Shown here: piece after piece, positions 53,648 to 62,444 of the stretch | How positions within the stretch are numbered: position 1 is the first letter of the stretch | How the letters are laid out: each line of letters opens with the position of its first letter | Assembly: GCF_001005085.2 (NCBI RefSeq) | Contig: NZ_LBMU02000038.1 | Location: 1-64,000, forward strand | Reading direction: 5' to 3' | Source: Streptomyces humi | GTDB taxonomy: Bacteria > Actinomycetota > Actinomycetes > Streptomycetales > Streptomycetaceae | DNA length: 64,000 bases | Made by a program: the position numbers and the translations under genes | The notes under the pieces: model-generated | Told to the model about the DNA's origin: nothing | What the model saw: only the letters and a program-made list of their open reading frames with translations | Databases searched by the model: none

Positions 53648-54727
53648 TTGAAGCACCGACGCATACCCGGGCGCCGGGCGGTCCTGGCCGGCGCGGGCGC
53701 GGCCGCGCTCGTCGCCGCCGGAGTGACCTTTCAGACTGCGAACGCCAGCGAGCCGGCCGAGGCCGCCGTACCGCAGATCCTGTCCGCCCCGGCGGCCGGA
53801 AAGCTCGCCTCGGCGCTCGCCGCCGACCTCGGTACCGACACGGCCGGCACGTACTACGACGCGCGGTCGAGGAACCTCGTCGTCAACGTGCTCGACGGCA
53901 CCGCCGCGAAGGCCGTCGAGGCGGCCGGGGCCAGGGCGAGACTCGTCGCCAACTCCCTCGCCGCGCTCGACGGCGCGCGCACCGCGCTGAAGCGGGACGC
54001 CACCATCCCCGGCACCTCGTGGGCGACCGACCCGGTCGGCAACAAGGTCGTCGTCACCGCCGACAGGACCGTCTCCGGGGCTGGGCTGGCCAAGCTTGCC
54101 AAGGTCGTCGACGGGCTCGGCGAGAAGGTCGAACTGCGCCGCTCGAAGGGGGAGTTCAAGCCCTTCATCGCCGGCGGCGACGCGATCAGCGGCTCGGGCG
54201 GGCGCTGCTCGCTCGGCTTCAACGTGGTCAAGGGCGGCGAGCCGTACTTCCTGACCGCCGGGCACTGCACCGCCGCGATCTCCAGCTGGTCGGACTCCTC
54301 CGGCGGCGTGATCGGTCAGAACGCCCGGTCCAGCTTCCCCGGCGACGACTTCGGCCTGGTCAAGTACACCTCCGGGGTGGACCACCCGAGCGAGGTCGAC
54401 CTCTACGACGGCTCCAGCCAGAAGATCACGGGCGCGGCCGAGGCGACCGTGGGCATGAAGGTGACCCGCAGTGGCTCCACCACCCATGTCCACGACGGCA
54501 CGGTCACCGGCCTGAACGCCACCGTGAACTACTCCGAGGGCACGGTGAGCGGGCTCATCCAGACCGACGTGTGCGCCGAGCCCGGCGACAGCGGCGGCTC
54601 GCTCTTCTCGGGCAGCGACGCGATCGGCCTGACCTCGGGCGGCAGCGGTGACTGCACCTCCGGCGGGGAGACGTTCTTCCAGCCGGTGACGGAGGCGCTG
54701 GCGGCCACCGGCACCCAGATCGGCTGA
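53648..54727 (+). CDS. sprD: Streptogrisin D-type secreted serine protease
   Basis: TTG 53648, seven bases after AGGAGG, gives 359 residues. Signal peptide with twin Arg (GRRAVLAGAGAAALVAAG), a long propeptide (about residues 32-173, with the alpha-lytic pro fold), then mature enzyme from residue 174 (IAGGDAISGSGGRCSLGFNV). His in TAGHC, Asp in GDDFGLVKY, Ser in GDSGGS are intact. The mature sequence, with LGFNVVKGGEPYFLTAGHC and SGSTTHVHDG, is most similar to Streptomyces streptogrisin D (SGPD). Prefers hydrophobic P1. The terminator 54748-54778 follows. Confidence 0.93.
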   Translation: MKHRRIPGRRAVLAGAGAAALVAAGVTFQTANASEPAEAAVPQILSAPAAGKLASALAADLGTDTAGTYYDARSRNLVVNVLDGTAAKAVEAAGARARLVANSLAALDGARTALKRDATIPGTSWATDPVGNKVVVTADRTVSGAGLAKLAKVVDGLGEKVELRRSKGEFKPFIAGGDAISGSGGRCSLGFNVVKGGEPYFLTAGHCTAAISSWSDSSGGVIGQNARSSFPGDDFGLVKYTSGVDHPSEVDLYDGSSQKITGAAEATVGMKVTRSGSTTHVHDGTVTGLNATVNYSEGTVSGLIQTDVCAEPGDSGGSLFSGSDAIGLTSGGSGDCTSGGETFFQPVTEALAATGTQIG

Positions 54728-54747
54728 CGCCGGCCCGCTCCCGCACG

Positions 54748-54778
54748 AGGCCCCGCCCTGTCCCTGGGGGCGGGGCTT
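54748..54778 (+). terminator. Hairpin terminator after the streptogrisin D-type gene
   Basis: GCCCCGCCC (54750-54758) pairs with GGGCGGGGC (54768-54776), then TT. Confidence 0.75.
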
Positions 54779-54830
54779 CCGCCTGGGCCCGCCGAAGCGT
54801 TTGCGCAGGTGAGAGGCGTTCGGACAGATG

Positions 54831-54846
54831 TCGTACACATGTTCGA
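54831..54846. promoter_or_regulatory. LexA (SOS) box upstream of dnaE2
   Basis: TCGTACACATGTTCGA matches the actinobacterial LexA palindrome TCGAAC-N4-GTTCGA except for one base (T for A at position 4). It is 95 bp before the ATG at 54941, and TATGGT at about 54854 could be the -10. SOS control of a DnaE2-type mutasome is the expected pattern. Confidence 0.85.
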
Positions 54847-54940
54847 GAATGGGGGTATGGTGGGGTGAGGAAGTTGGGAACTGATGTTCGATAGCGCTGT
54901 TCGGGTGGTCCGGCGGGGCTCATGAGTGCGGGAGGTGCGG

Positions 54941-57900
54941 ATGCCGGGTTTCACGCATCTGCACACCGTCTCCGGCTACTCCCTGCGCTACGGCGCCTCG
55001 CACCCGGAGCGGCTCGCCGAGCGTGCCTCGGAGCGGGGCATGGACGCCCTCGCCCTCACCGACCGTGACACCCTCGCCGGCACCGTCCGCTTCGCCAAGG
55101 CCGCCGCCCGGGCCGGCGTCCGCCCGCTCTTCGGGGTGAACCTCGCGACCGTCCCGGCGGAGGCACTGCGACAGGACAGGCGTCGGGTCCCGGTCCGCGG
55201 CGGTGCCTTCGTCGACGAGTCGACACCCAGGGCCACCTTCCTCGCCCGGGACGGCGCCCGGGGCTGGGCCGACCTGTGCCGCCTGGTCACGGCCGCGCAC
55301 CGGAGCGCGGGCACCCCCCTGCTGCCCTGGCCCGACAACCACGGCGACGGCGTGACCGTGCTGCTCGGGCCCGCCTCCGACGTCGGCCGGGCCCTGGCCG
55401 CGGGCCGCCCCGACCGTGCCGCGCGACTCCTCGCGCCCTGGCGGGAGGCCCACGGCGACGCCCTCCGCCTGGAAGCCGTCTGGCACGGCCGCACGGGGAC
55501 CGGACCCGGTTCCCTGCGGCTGGCCGCCCGTACCGTCGGCTTCGCCGCCGAGCAGCGGATCCGCCCGGTGCTCAGCAACGCCGTCCGCTACGCCGACCCC
55601 GGCCAGGGCCCGGTCGCCGACGTGCTGGACGCGGCCCGCCGGCTGGTCCCGATCGACCCGACGAAGGAACTGGACTCCGGGGAGGCCTGGCTCAAGGACG
55701 CGTCCGCCATGCTCCGGACGGCCGAGCGGATCGTGGAGGCCGCGGGCTTCCGGCGCGACACCGCGCACCGGCTGCTCGAACAGACCCGGGCGACGGCCGC
55801 GGAGTGCCTGGTCGACCCCGAGGACGACCTCGGCATCGGCACCGTCCACTTCCCCGAACCGCACCTCGTCGGCGCCGGCCGGCGCACCGCCCAGCGGGCG
55901 CTGGCCTCGCGGGCGGCGGCCGGGATGGTGCTGCACGGGTACGCCGGGAAGCGCGCGTACTGGGAGCGGATGCACCACGAGCTGGACATCATCGCCCACC
56001 ACGGCTTCGCCTCCTACTTCCTGACCGTCGCCCAGGTCGTCGACGACGTGAAGAAGATGGGCATCCGGGTCGCCGCCCGCGGCTCCGGCGCGGGCTCCCT
56101 GGTCAACCACCTCCTCGGCATCGCCAATGCCGACCCGGTCGAGCACGGGCTGCTGATGGAGCGCTTCCTGTCCAAGGAGCGGGTGGTGCTGCCTGACATC
56201 GACATCGACGTGGAGTCCGCGCGCCGCCTGGAGGTCTACCGGGCGATCATCGGCCGGTTCGGCGAGGAACGGGTCGCGACCGTCGCCATGCCGGAGACCT
56301 ACCGGGTCCGGCACGCCGTCCGGGACGTGGGCGCGGCCCTGTCCATGGACCCGGCCGACATCGACCGCATCGCCAAGTCCTTCCCGCACATCCGCGCGCG
56401 TGACGCCCGCGCCGCCCTCGACGAACTGCCCGAACTGCGGCAACTGGCGGGCGAGAAGGAGAAGTACGGCAGGCTCTGGGAGCTGGTCGAGGGGCTGGAC
56501 GCCCTCCCGCGCGGCATCGCCATGCACCCGTGCGGGGTGCTGCTCTCCGACGCCTCCCTGCTCTCCCGTACGCCGGTGGTGCCGACCAGTGGCGAGGGGC
56601 TGCCCATGTCGCAGTTCGACAAGGAGGACGTGGAGGACCTGGGGCTGCTCAAGCTCGACGTGCTGGGCGTGCGGATGCAGTCGGCGATGGCGCACGCGGT
56701 CGCCGAGGTGGAGCGGGCGACGGGCACCAGGGTCGACCTGGACTCCGTGCCGCCGGGCGACCCGTCGACGTATCGACTCATCCGGTCCGCCGAGACGCTG
56801 GGCTGCTTCCAGATCGAGTCGCCGGGCCAGCGGGACCTGGTGGGGCGGTTGCAGCCGGCCACCTTCCACGACCTGGTCGTCGACATATCGCTGTTCCGGC
56901 CGGGTCCGGTCGCCGCCGACATGGTGCGGCCGTTCATCGAGGCGCGGCACGGACGGGCCCCTGTCAGGTACCCGCACCCCGACCTGGAGGAGCCGCTGAA
57001 GGGGACGTACGGGGTCGTGGTCTTCCACGAGCAGATCATCGACATCGTCGCCGTCATGACCGGCTGCGGGCGCGGCGAGGCCGACCGGGTGCGGCGCGGG
57101 CTCTCCGACCCGGAGTCGCAGGGGCGGATCAAGGTGTGGTTCGCCCAGCACTCGGCGGCCCGCGGCTATGACGCGGAAACGATTCAGCGGACCTGGGAGA
57201 TCGTCGAGGCCTTCGGGTCGTACGGTTTCTGCAAGGCGCACGCGGTCGCGTTCGCCGTACCGACGTACCAGTCGGCCTGGCTGAAGGCCCATCACCCGGC
57301 CGCCTTCTACGCCGGGTTGCTCACGCACGACCCCGGGATGTACCCGAAGCGGCTGCTGCTGGCGGACGCGCGGCGACGGGGGGTGCCGATCCTGCCGTTG
57401 GACGTGAACAGGTCGGCGGTCGGGCACCGTATCGAACTGGTGTCTGAATCTCCGTCGTCCGCGCCGGTATGGGGACTGCGGCTGGCGCTCTCCGACGTGC
57501 ACGGCATCAGCGAGGCCGAGGCGGCCCGGATCGCGGACGGGCAGCCGTACGCCTCGCTGCTGGACTTCTGGGAACGGGCACGCCCGAGCCGGCCGCTGGC
57601 GGGGCGGCTCGCCCAGGTCGGCGCGCTGGACGCGTTCGGCGCCAACCGCCGTGACCTGCAACTGCACCTGACCGAGCTGCACCGGGGCGCCCGGGGTGCG
57701 GGCGGCGGCCAACTGCCCCTGGCGGGCGGCCGGAAGACGGCGTCGGCCGGCCTGCCGGACCTGTCCTCCGTCGAGCGGCTGAGCGCCGAGCTCGGCGTGC
57801 TGTCGATGGACGCCTCCCGCAACCTGATGGACGACCACCGGGTCTTCCTCAAGGAGCTGGGCGTGGTGTCGGCGCGGCGGCTGCGCGAGACCCGGCACGG

Positions 57901-58441
57901 GGAGACGGTGCTGGTGGCCGGGGCCAAGGCGGCCACCCAGACCCCGCCGATCCGGTCCGGCAAGCGGGTCATCTTCACCACCCTGGACGACGGCACCGGC
58001 CTGGTCGACCTGGCCTTCTTCGACGACTCGCACGACGCCTGCGCGCACACCGTCTTCCACTCCTGGCTGCTGCTGGTGCGCGGGGTGGTGCAGCGGCGCG
58101 GCCCGCGCAGCCTCAGCGTGGTGGGGGCCGCCGCCTGGAACCTCGCGGAGCTGCTGGAGGTGCGCCAGGAGGAAGGGCTCGACGGAGTCGCGGCCCGGCT
58201 CGCGGGGCCGCCCGCGGACGGCCCCGCGTCGGCGGACGGCACGTCGTCGCCGGCCCGGCTCGCCGGTTCGGACGGCCGGCCGGCGCCCGCGGGCTCGGCG
58301 GCCCGCGACCCGATGGAGGACCGGAGGATCCGTATGCCCACGGGGTACGAGATGCACCCCTGGGCTGATCTGCGCCCCGCGGGCGAAGGGCCCGCGGTGG
58401 GAAGGAAGTTGTGGCACCAGAGTCCGGGGAGTGCGGGATGA
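54941..58441 (+). CDS. dnaE2: Error-prone DNA polymerase III alpha subunit DnaE2
   Basis: ATG 54941, with GGGAGGT upstream, gives 1166 residues; GTG codons at 54926 and 54935 are in frame but less likely. An N-terminal PHP domain (THLHTVSGYSLRYGASHPER, TDRDTLAGTVRFAKAA), then the C-family polymerase with catalytic LPDIDIDVESARR near residue 418, VFHEQIIDIVAVMTGCGRGE and the OB-fold near the end (RSGKRVIFTTLDDGTGLVDL). DnaE2 performs translesion synthesis with ImuA/ImuB partners. The stop overlaps the imuB-like gene (ATGA). Regulated by the LexA box upstream. Confidence 0.96.
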   Translation: MPGFTHLHTVSGYSLRYGASHPERLAERASERGMDALALTDRDTLAGTVRFAKAAARAGVRPLFGVNLATVPAEALRQDRRRVPVRGGAFVDESTPRATFLARDGARGWADLCRLVTAAHRSAGTPLLPWPDNHGDGVTVLLGPASDVGRALAAGRPDRAARLLAPWREAHGDALRLEAVWHGRTGTGPGSLRLAARTVGFAAEQRIRPVLSNAVRYADPGQGPVADVLDAARRLVPIDPTKELDSGEAWLKDASAMLRTAERIVEAAGFRRDTAHRLLEQTRATAAECLVDPEDDLGIGTVHFPEPHLVGAGRRTAQRALASRAAAGMVLHGYAGKRAYWERMHHELDIIAHHGFASYFLTVAQVVDDVKKMGIRVAARGSGAGSLVNHLLGIANADPVEHGLLMERFLSKERVVLPDIDIDVESARRLEVYRAIIGRFGEERVATVAMPETYRVRHAVRDVGAALSMDPADIDRIAKSFPHIRARDARAALDELPELRQLAGEKEKYGRLWELVEGLDALPRGIAMHPCGVLLSDASLLSRTPVVPTSGEGLPMSQFDKEDVEDLGLLKLDVLGVRMQSAMAHAVAEVERATGTRVDLDSVPPGDPSTYRLIRSAETLGCFQIESPGQRDLVGRLQPATFHDLVVDISLFRPGPVAADMVRPFIEARHGRAPVRYPHPDLEEPLKGTYGVVVFHEQIIDIVAVMTGCGRGEADRVRRGLSDPESQGRIKVWFAQHSAARGYDAETIQRTWEIVEAFGSYGFCKAHAVAFAVPTYQSAWLKAHHPAAFYAGLLTHDPGMYPKRLLLADARRRGVPILPLDVNRSAVGHRIELVSESPSSAPVWGLRLALSDVHGISEAEAARIADGQPYASLLDFWERARPSRPLAGRLAQVGALDAFGANRRDLQLHLTELHRGARGAGGGQLPLAGGRKTASAGLPDLSSVERLSAELGVLSMDASRNLMDDHRVFLKELGVVSARRLRETRHGETVLVAGAKAATQTPPIRSGKRVIFTTLDDGTGLVDLAFFDDSHDACAHTVFHSWLLLVRGVVQRRGPRSLSVVGAAAWNLAELLEVRQEEGLDGVAARLAGPPADGPASADGTSSPARLAGSDGRPAPAGSAARDPMEDRRIRMPTGYEMHPWADLRPAGEGPAVGRKLWHQSPGSAG

Positions 58442-59412
58442 CCATCCTCTGCGTACGTTTCCAGCTGCCGTCGGCGCGCGAGGCCGCCCTGCCCGGGCTG
58501 CTCGGGCTGCTCGAGGAGTTCACCCCGGTCGTCGAGGCGCTGCCGCCGGACCGGGCACTGGCCGATCTGCGGGGCGCCGAACGCTACTTCGGGCGCGGCG
58601 CCGTGGAGCTGGCGGCGGTGATCCGGGTCCGGGCCCTCGCCCTGCACGGCGTCGACTGCGCGATCGGTGCGGGACCCGGCCCGATGCTGGCCCGGGTGGC
58701 GCTGGGGGCGGCCCGCCCCGGGGTGACCTGCGAGGTCCCCACCGACCCGGAGGGCATCGCACGGTTCCTCGCGGACCGGCCGGTGACCGTGCTGCCCGGG
58801 GTCGGCACGGCGACCGCCCGCACCCTGTGCGAGTACGGCCTGGACACCCTCGGCCTGGTCGCCGCCGCGCCGCTCGGCACGCTCCAGCGGCTGATCGGCG
58901 CGAAGGCCGGCCGCGAACTGCGCGAGAAGGCCAACGGCGTCGACCGCGGCCGGGTCGTCCCGAACGCGGTCTCCCGCTCCTTGGCCGCGGAACGCCCCTT
59001 CGAACGCGACGAGCTGGACCCGGACCGGCACCGCCGCGCCCTGCTCTCCGCCGCCGAGGAACTGGGTGCCCGGCTGCGCGCCCTGGAGAAGGTCTGCGCC
59101 ACCCTGACCCTCACCGTCCGCTACGCCGACCGCTCGGCGACGACCCGCAGCCGGACCCTGGAGGAGCCGACCGCGCATTCGTCGGCGCTGGCCAGGACGG
59201 CGTACGGCATGTACGACGGCCTCGGCCTCCAGCGCGCCCGGGTCCGTGCGTTCGTCCTGCGCGCGGACGGCCTCACCTCCGCCGGACAGGCCACCCACCA
59301 GCTCACCTTCGACCCCGTGGACGAGAAGGTCCGCCGGATCGAGGAGGTCGCGGACCGCGCCCGGGCGAAGTTCGGCCCCCGCGCGGTGATGCCGGGGGCG
59401 CTGGCCGCGTAG
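58438..59412 (+). CDS. imuB: ImuB-like Y-family protein lacking catalytic residues
   Basis: ATG 58438 overlaps the dnaE2 stop. 324 residues. It is a short, Y-family polymerase-like protein: little-finger/thumb-like helices and a helix-hairpin-helix (VTVLPGVGTATARTLCEYGL) are recognisable, as is ADLRGAERYFG in the palm. The catalytic acidic motifs of DinB (D-x-D in the N-terminal strand and the S-I-D-E-A motif) are absent; the corresponding positions read RFQLPSAR and EALPPDRALADL. That matches ImuB proteins, which are inactive adaptors linking DnaE2 to the beta clamp. Shorter than mycobacterial ImuB and possibly lacking the C-terminal tail. Confidence 0.85.
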   Translation: MTILCVRFQLPSAREAALPGLLGLLEEFTPVVEALPPDRALADLRGAERYFGRGAVELAAVIRVRALALHGVDCAIGAGPGPMLARVALGAARPGVTCEVPTDPEGIARFLADRPVTVLPGVGTATARTLCEYGLDTLGLVAAAPLGTLQRLIGAKAGRELREKANGVDRGRVVPNAVSRSLAAERPFERDELDPDRHRRALLSAAEELGARLRALEKVCATLTLTVRYADRSATTRSRTLEEPTAHSSALARTAYGMYDGLGLQRARVRAFVLRADGLTSAGQATHQLTFDPVDEKVRRIEEVADRARAKFGPRAVMPGALAA

Positions 59413-59972
59413 CTCCTCTTCCGTACCCGTCAGTCGACCCACGGCGGCACGTTCCGTCAGTCGGCCCACGACGCACGATCCGGGTGCCGTCGGTCAGCTC
59501 GGCCTCCAGGCCGACGGAGGTGGCGACCCAGGAGAGCGCGGTGTGGTCGGTCGGGTTCTCGACGGCGAGGGTCGCGCCCGCGTTGACGATGACGGTGTCG
59601 CCGGGCCGCCGCGCACCTCGGGGTGACCGAGCAGGCCGCGAGTCAGCTTGTCGACGAAGTCGTACGGAAGGGCTGTGCCGAGCGGCTGCCGCCGAGGTCG
59701 TGGAGGAGTGGGTCGAACTGCTGGGCGAGGGTGAAGTGCGCGTGTTGGGGGAGCGTTTGGCCCGGATCGCTCCCTATGGTCCGGTCAGGCCCGCCTAATG
59801 ATGGTTCGTCAGAGGTCGACGGGACGCCGGATATTACTGGAAAGTTTTACTGACGCGTAACTTCACGCTTGCGCTACCCGTCCGTAACTTGATGAGTGAA
59901 CAGCATCCTCGTGATCCGGATCACAGGGCGTAAGGCCGTCGCAACTCCCTTGAGCCGCAAGGAGATCACACG
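59413..59972. other. Gap with apparent gene remnants
   Basis: 560 bp. On the minus strand about 59478-59610 reads as protein-like sequence (GDTVIVNAGATLAVENPTDH, SWVATSVGLEAELTDGTRIV) but has no start or continuation. On the plus strand 59690-59798 reads EVVEEWVELLGEGEVRVLGE and ends LARIAPYGPVRPA before TAA. Both look like debris of older genes. A 16-bp repeat (CCGTCAGTCGRCCCAC at 59428 and 59454) lies near the left end. The last 120 bases are the lipase promoter and AAGGAG site. Confidence 0.5.
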
Positions 59973-60833
59973 ATGCTGCCCTGGAAGCGAGTGCTCAGAC
60001 CCCTGACCGCGCTGCTCGTCGCCGCCGCCGTCGCCACCGTCCCCGCCGCCACCGCCCATGCGTCCAGCGCCCCCAGCACCGGCTGGAACGACTACTCCTG
60101 CCGCCCCTCCGCCGCCCACCCCCGCCCCGTGATCCTGGTCCACGGGACCCTCGGAAACTCCGTCGACAACTGGCTGTCCCTCGCCCCCTACCTGGAGGAC
60201 CGCGGCTACTGCGTCTTCTCCCTCGACTACGGACAGCTGTCCGGTGTCCCCCTCTTCTACGGACTCGGCCCCATCGACAAGTCGGCACAGCAACTGTCCG
60301 ACTACGTCGACAAGGTGCTCAGCGCCACCGGCGCCGCCAAGGCCGACCTGGTCGGCCACTCCCAGGGCGGCCTGATGCCCCGCTACTACCTGAGGTTCCT
60401 CGGCGGCGCCGCCAAGGTGAACGCCCTCGTCGGCCTCGCCCCCGACAACCACGGCGCCACCCTCAGCGGCCTCACCAACCTGCTGCCCTACTTCCCCGGC
60501 GCCGCGGACCTGATCAAGGCCACCACCCCCGGCCTCGCCGACCAGATCCCCGGCTCCGCCTTCCTCACCAAGCTCAACGCGGGCGGCGACACCGTCCCAG
60601 GAGTGCGCTACACGGTCATCGCCACCAAGTACGACGAGGTGGCCACCCCCTGGCAGAGTCAGTACCTGAGCGGCTCCGACGTCACCAACGTGCTGCTCCA
60701 GGACCTGTGCCCGCTGGACCTCTCCGAGCACGTGGCGATCGGGCTCTTCGACCGGATCGCCTTCCACGAGGTGGCCAACGCGCTCGACCCCGCGCACGCC
60801 ACCGCCACCACCTGTGCGTCGGCGTTCAGCTGA
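59973..60833 (+). CDS. Secreted alpha/beta-hydrolase lipase (class 2)
   Basis: ATG 59973 behind AAGGAGAT gives 286 residues. Signal peptide (RVLRPLTALLVAAAVATVPA, cleaved after AHA near residue 30). Oxyanion-hole strand VILVHGTLGN, nucleophile elbow GHSQGG (Ser), YYLRFLGGA, and late Asp/His (TKYDEVATPW, DLSEHVAIGLF). The lipase class 2 family includes esterases and triacylglycerol lipases of Streptomyces. Extracellular. A hairpin terminator follows at 60859. Confidence 0.92.
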   Translation: MLPWKRVLRPLTALLVAAAVATVPAATAHASSAPSTGWNDYSCRPSAAHPRPVILVHGTLGNSVDNWLSLAPYLEDRGYCVFSLDYGQLSGVPLFYGLGPIDKSAQQLSDYVDKVLSATGAAKADLVGHSQGGLMPRYYLRFLGGAAKVNALVGLAPDNHGATLSGLTNLLPYFPGAADLIKATTPGLADQIPGSAFLTKLNAGGDTVPGVRYTVIATKYDEVATPWQSQYLSGSDVTNVLLQDLCPLDLSEHVAIGLFDRIAFHEVANALDPAHATATTCASAFS

Positions 60834-60858
60834 GCCGGCAGCCCGCCTGAACGCCCTC

Positions 60859-60897
60859 CCGGGGCCTGTCCGGCCTGAGCCGCCGGTCAGGCCCCGG
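60859..60897 (+). terminator. Hairpin terminator after the lipase
   Basis: CCGGGGCCTG (60859-60868) pairs with CAGGCCCCGG (60888-60897) with a smaller inner hairpin. Confidence 0.75.
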
Positions 60898-61085
60898 AGC
60901 CATGAGGGCGCGACGGCCTCGGGGGAGGGCCGGACCTCGTGGGGGTGATCAGAAGCTAGCCCCAGAGGACCGTGAAATCTCCTGCTGGGGACGGCGGGCG
61001 GGGATCCTTATGGCTCCGTTAAGGGCGAGCTAACCGATAGCTCAGGAACGGGACCGGGCAGCACGGCCGGACCCCCTGGAAGGGC

Positions 61086-62204
61086 TCACTCGTCCTGCGC
61101 CGACAGATCGGGTTCCCCGTCCAGCGCCGACCTGCACAGGGCGGCCTGCACATCGGTGTAGGCCAGCAGGTAGACGACGCGTACACGCGAGGTCGGACGG
61201 GAGCGGAAGTAACCCATGACCGCGGCCAGCAGCGTCTCCACGGTCTTGGGCAGGTCGCTGTTGCCGCCGCCCGTCCCGAGGAGCGGCAGCACGACCGAAC
61301 GCAGGGGCTCGTCCGTGGCGGCGAGCCGGTCGACCTCGGCAAGGATGTTGCGGACACACCGTTCCAGGTCGATGACCTGGCGAAACCCCGAGCCGGGCTC
61401 TCCCTCGACAGCCGCGACGTGCAGGATCCGCCGGACCTGGTGACTCTCCGCCAGCTCTCCGGGCCCGGTGACCAGCACCTGGCCGGCCGACACGTGCGAG
61501 CGGTCCGCCATGAGCGCGGCCAGTTCCTCGGCGATGACGTCCTCGACGAGATGGCCCATGCCGTTCCTGCGGCCGCCGTGATAGCGGATCGTCGCGGAAA
61601 TGGTGGGTTCGTCGATACGGGACATCTCCATCCGGGTGTTCTCCGGATTGACCCACACATCCGTCCCCAGGACGTTGGCCAGATTCCCGGTGATCATTCC
61701 CACCCGGTGCCGGCGGCTGCCGCGCAGGGGCAGTTCGTACCTGGTACTGCGGCTGAGGGGACGTGGAGCGTCACCTGCGGGACGCTCGCCGAGCAACTGC
61801 CGACGCAGCGCGGCGTTCTCCTGTTCGGCCTTCTTCAACCGCCCGGCGATCTCGTCGCGTCGGCGCGTCTTTGCGAGCCAGGCGAACGAGGCCGTCATGA
61901 AGAACGCGGCGAAGCCCGCGGCGCCGCCGAGCCCGAACCCCAGGGCCCTGCCCTCGGTCAGTGAGTCGGGGAAGGCGGAGAACAGGAAGAGCGCCGATGC
62001 CAGGGAGTAGAGCAGGATCACGGGCAGTTGGAGGGCGTACTGCCGTGCGGCACGACGAGGCGCCGACGCCCAGATCTGTAGCGCGACACCCGAGACGGTG
62101 AGGACCGCGGTGACGGCCAGGTCCAGCGGGCGCATCCGTGACAGCTCCTCCGCATCCGTGGCGGTGGCGGCTGGCCGGCCACCCCTCCCCAGCCAGCCGA
62201 GCAT
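61086..62204 (-). CDS. Membrane-anchored macro-domain protein (type II Thoeris ThsA-like architecture)
   Basis: ATG 62204 with GGAG five bases upstream, 372 residues. Three hydrophobic segments (residues 27-47, 57-78 and 87-111) precede a coiled coil (112-138, RRRDEIAGRLKKAEQENAAL). From about residue 165 a macro domain follows: VGMITGNLANVLGTDVWVNP, RMEMSRIDEPTISATIRYHG, LVTGPGEL, VLPLLGTGGGNSDLPKTVE. Macro domains bind ADP-ribose and relatives. TM segments plus macro is the layout of the ThsA effector of type II Thoeris, whose TIR partner makes His-ADP-ribose; here no TIR gene is seen but a SIR2 gene is divergent. Role as a ligand-gated membrane effector is inference. Confidence 0.85.
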   Translation of the reverse strand: MLGWLGRGGRPAATATDAEELSRMRPLDLAVTAVLTVSGVALQIWASAPRRAARQYALQLPVILLYSLASALFLFSAFPDSLTEGRALGFGLGGAAGFAAFFMTASFAWLAKTRRRDEIAGRLKKAEQENAALRRQLLGERPAGDAPRPLSRSTRYELPLRGSRRHRVGMITGNLANVLGTDVWVNPENTRMEMSRIDEPTISATIRYHGGRRNGMGHLVEDVIAEELAALMADRSHVSAGQVLVTGPGELAESHQVRRILHVAAVEGEPGSGFRQVIDLERCVRNILAEVDRLAATDEPLRSVVLPLLGTGGGNSDLPKTVETLLAAVMGYFRSRPTSRVRVVYLLAYTDVQAALCRSALDGEPDLSAQDE

Positions 62205-62444
62205 ACCGACTCCGGCGGAGGTTCCTGACGGGTTGTGGGCGAACGGTGCACAGGGCTCCCGGCAGGTGGCCCGCGCAGGTGCGCGCAGAGCACTCGTGAC
62301 ACCTGGTCAAGTGTGTGCGGACAATGACGGAAGGTGAGCACCTGGGCGGCCTTCGCTGGCTAAACTGCCCCACAAGGGGCGGCAGGCGGCACGAACGGCT
62401 TGTCGAGTTCAGCAAAGGCCCTGCGGCCAACGGGAGATGATGGC
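62205..62444. other. Shared divergent region between macro and SIR2 genes
   Basis: 240 bp. TTGACC on the minus strand (62305-62310) and TAAACT on the plus strand (62361-62366) are possible promoter elements for the macro and SIR2 genes. GGGAG eight bases before GTG 62445 is the SIR2 ribosome site. No coding sequence is visible. A bidirectional promoter would allow coordinated expression. Confidence 0.55.

Noticed and set aside
61086..62204. Complete Thoeris system
   Set aside because: No TIR (ThsB) gene is visible in the window, so only a Thoeris-like effector can be claimed.
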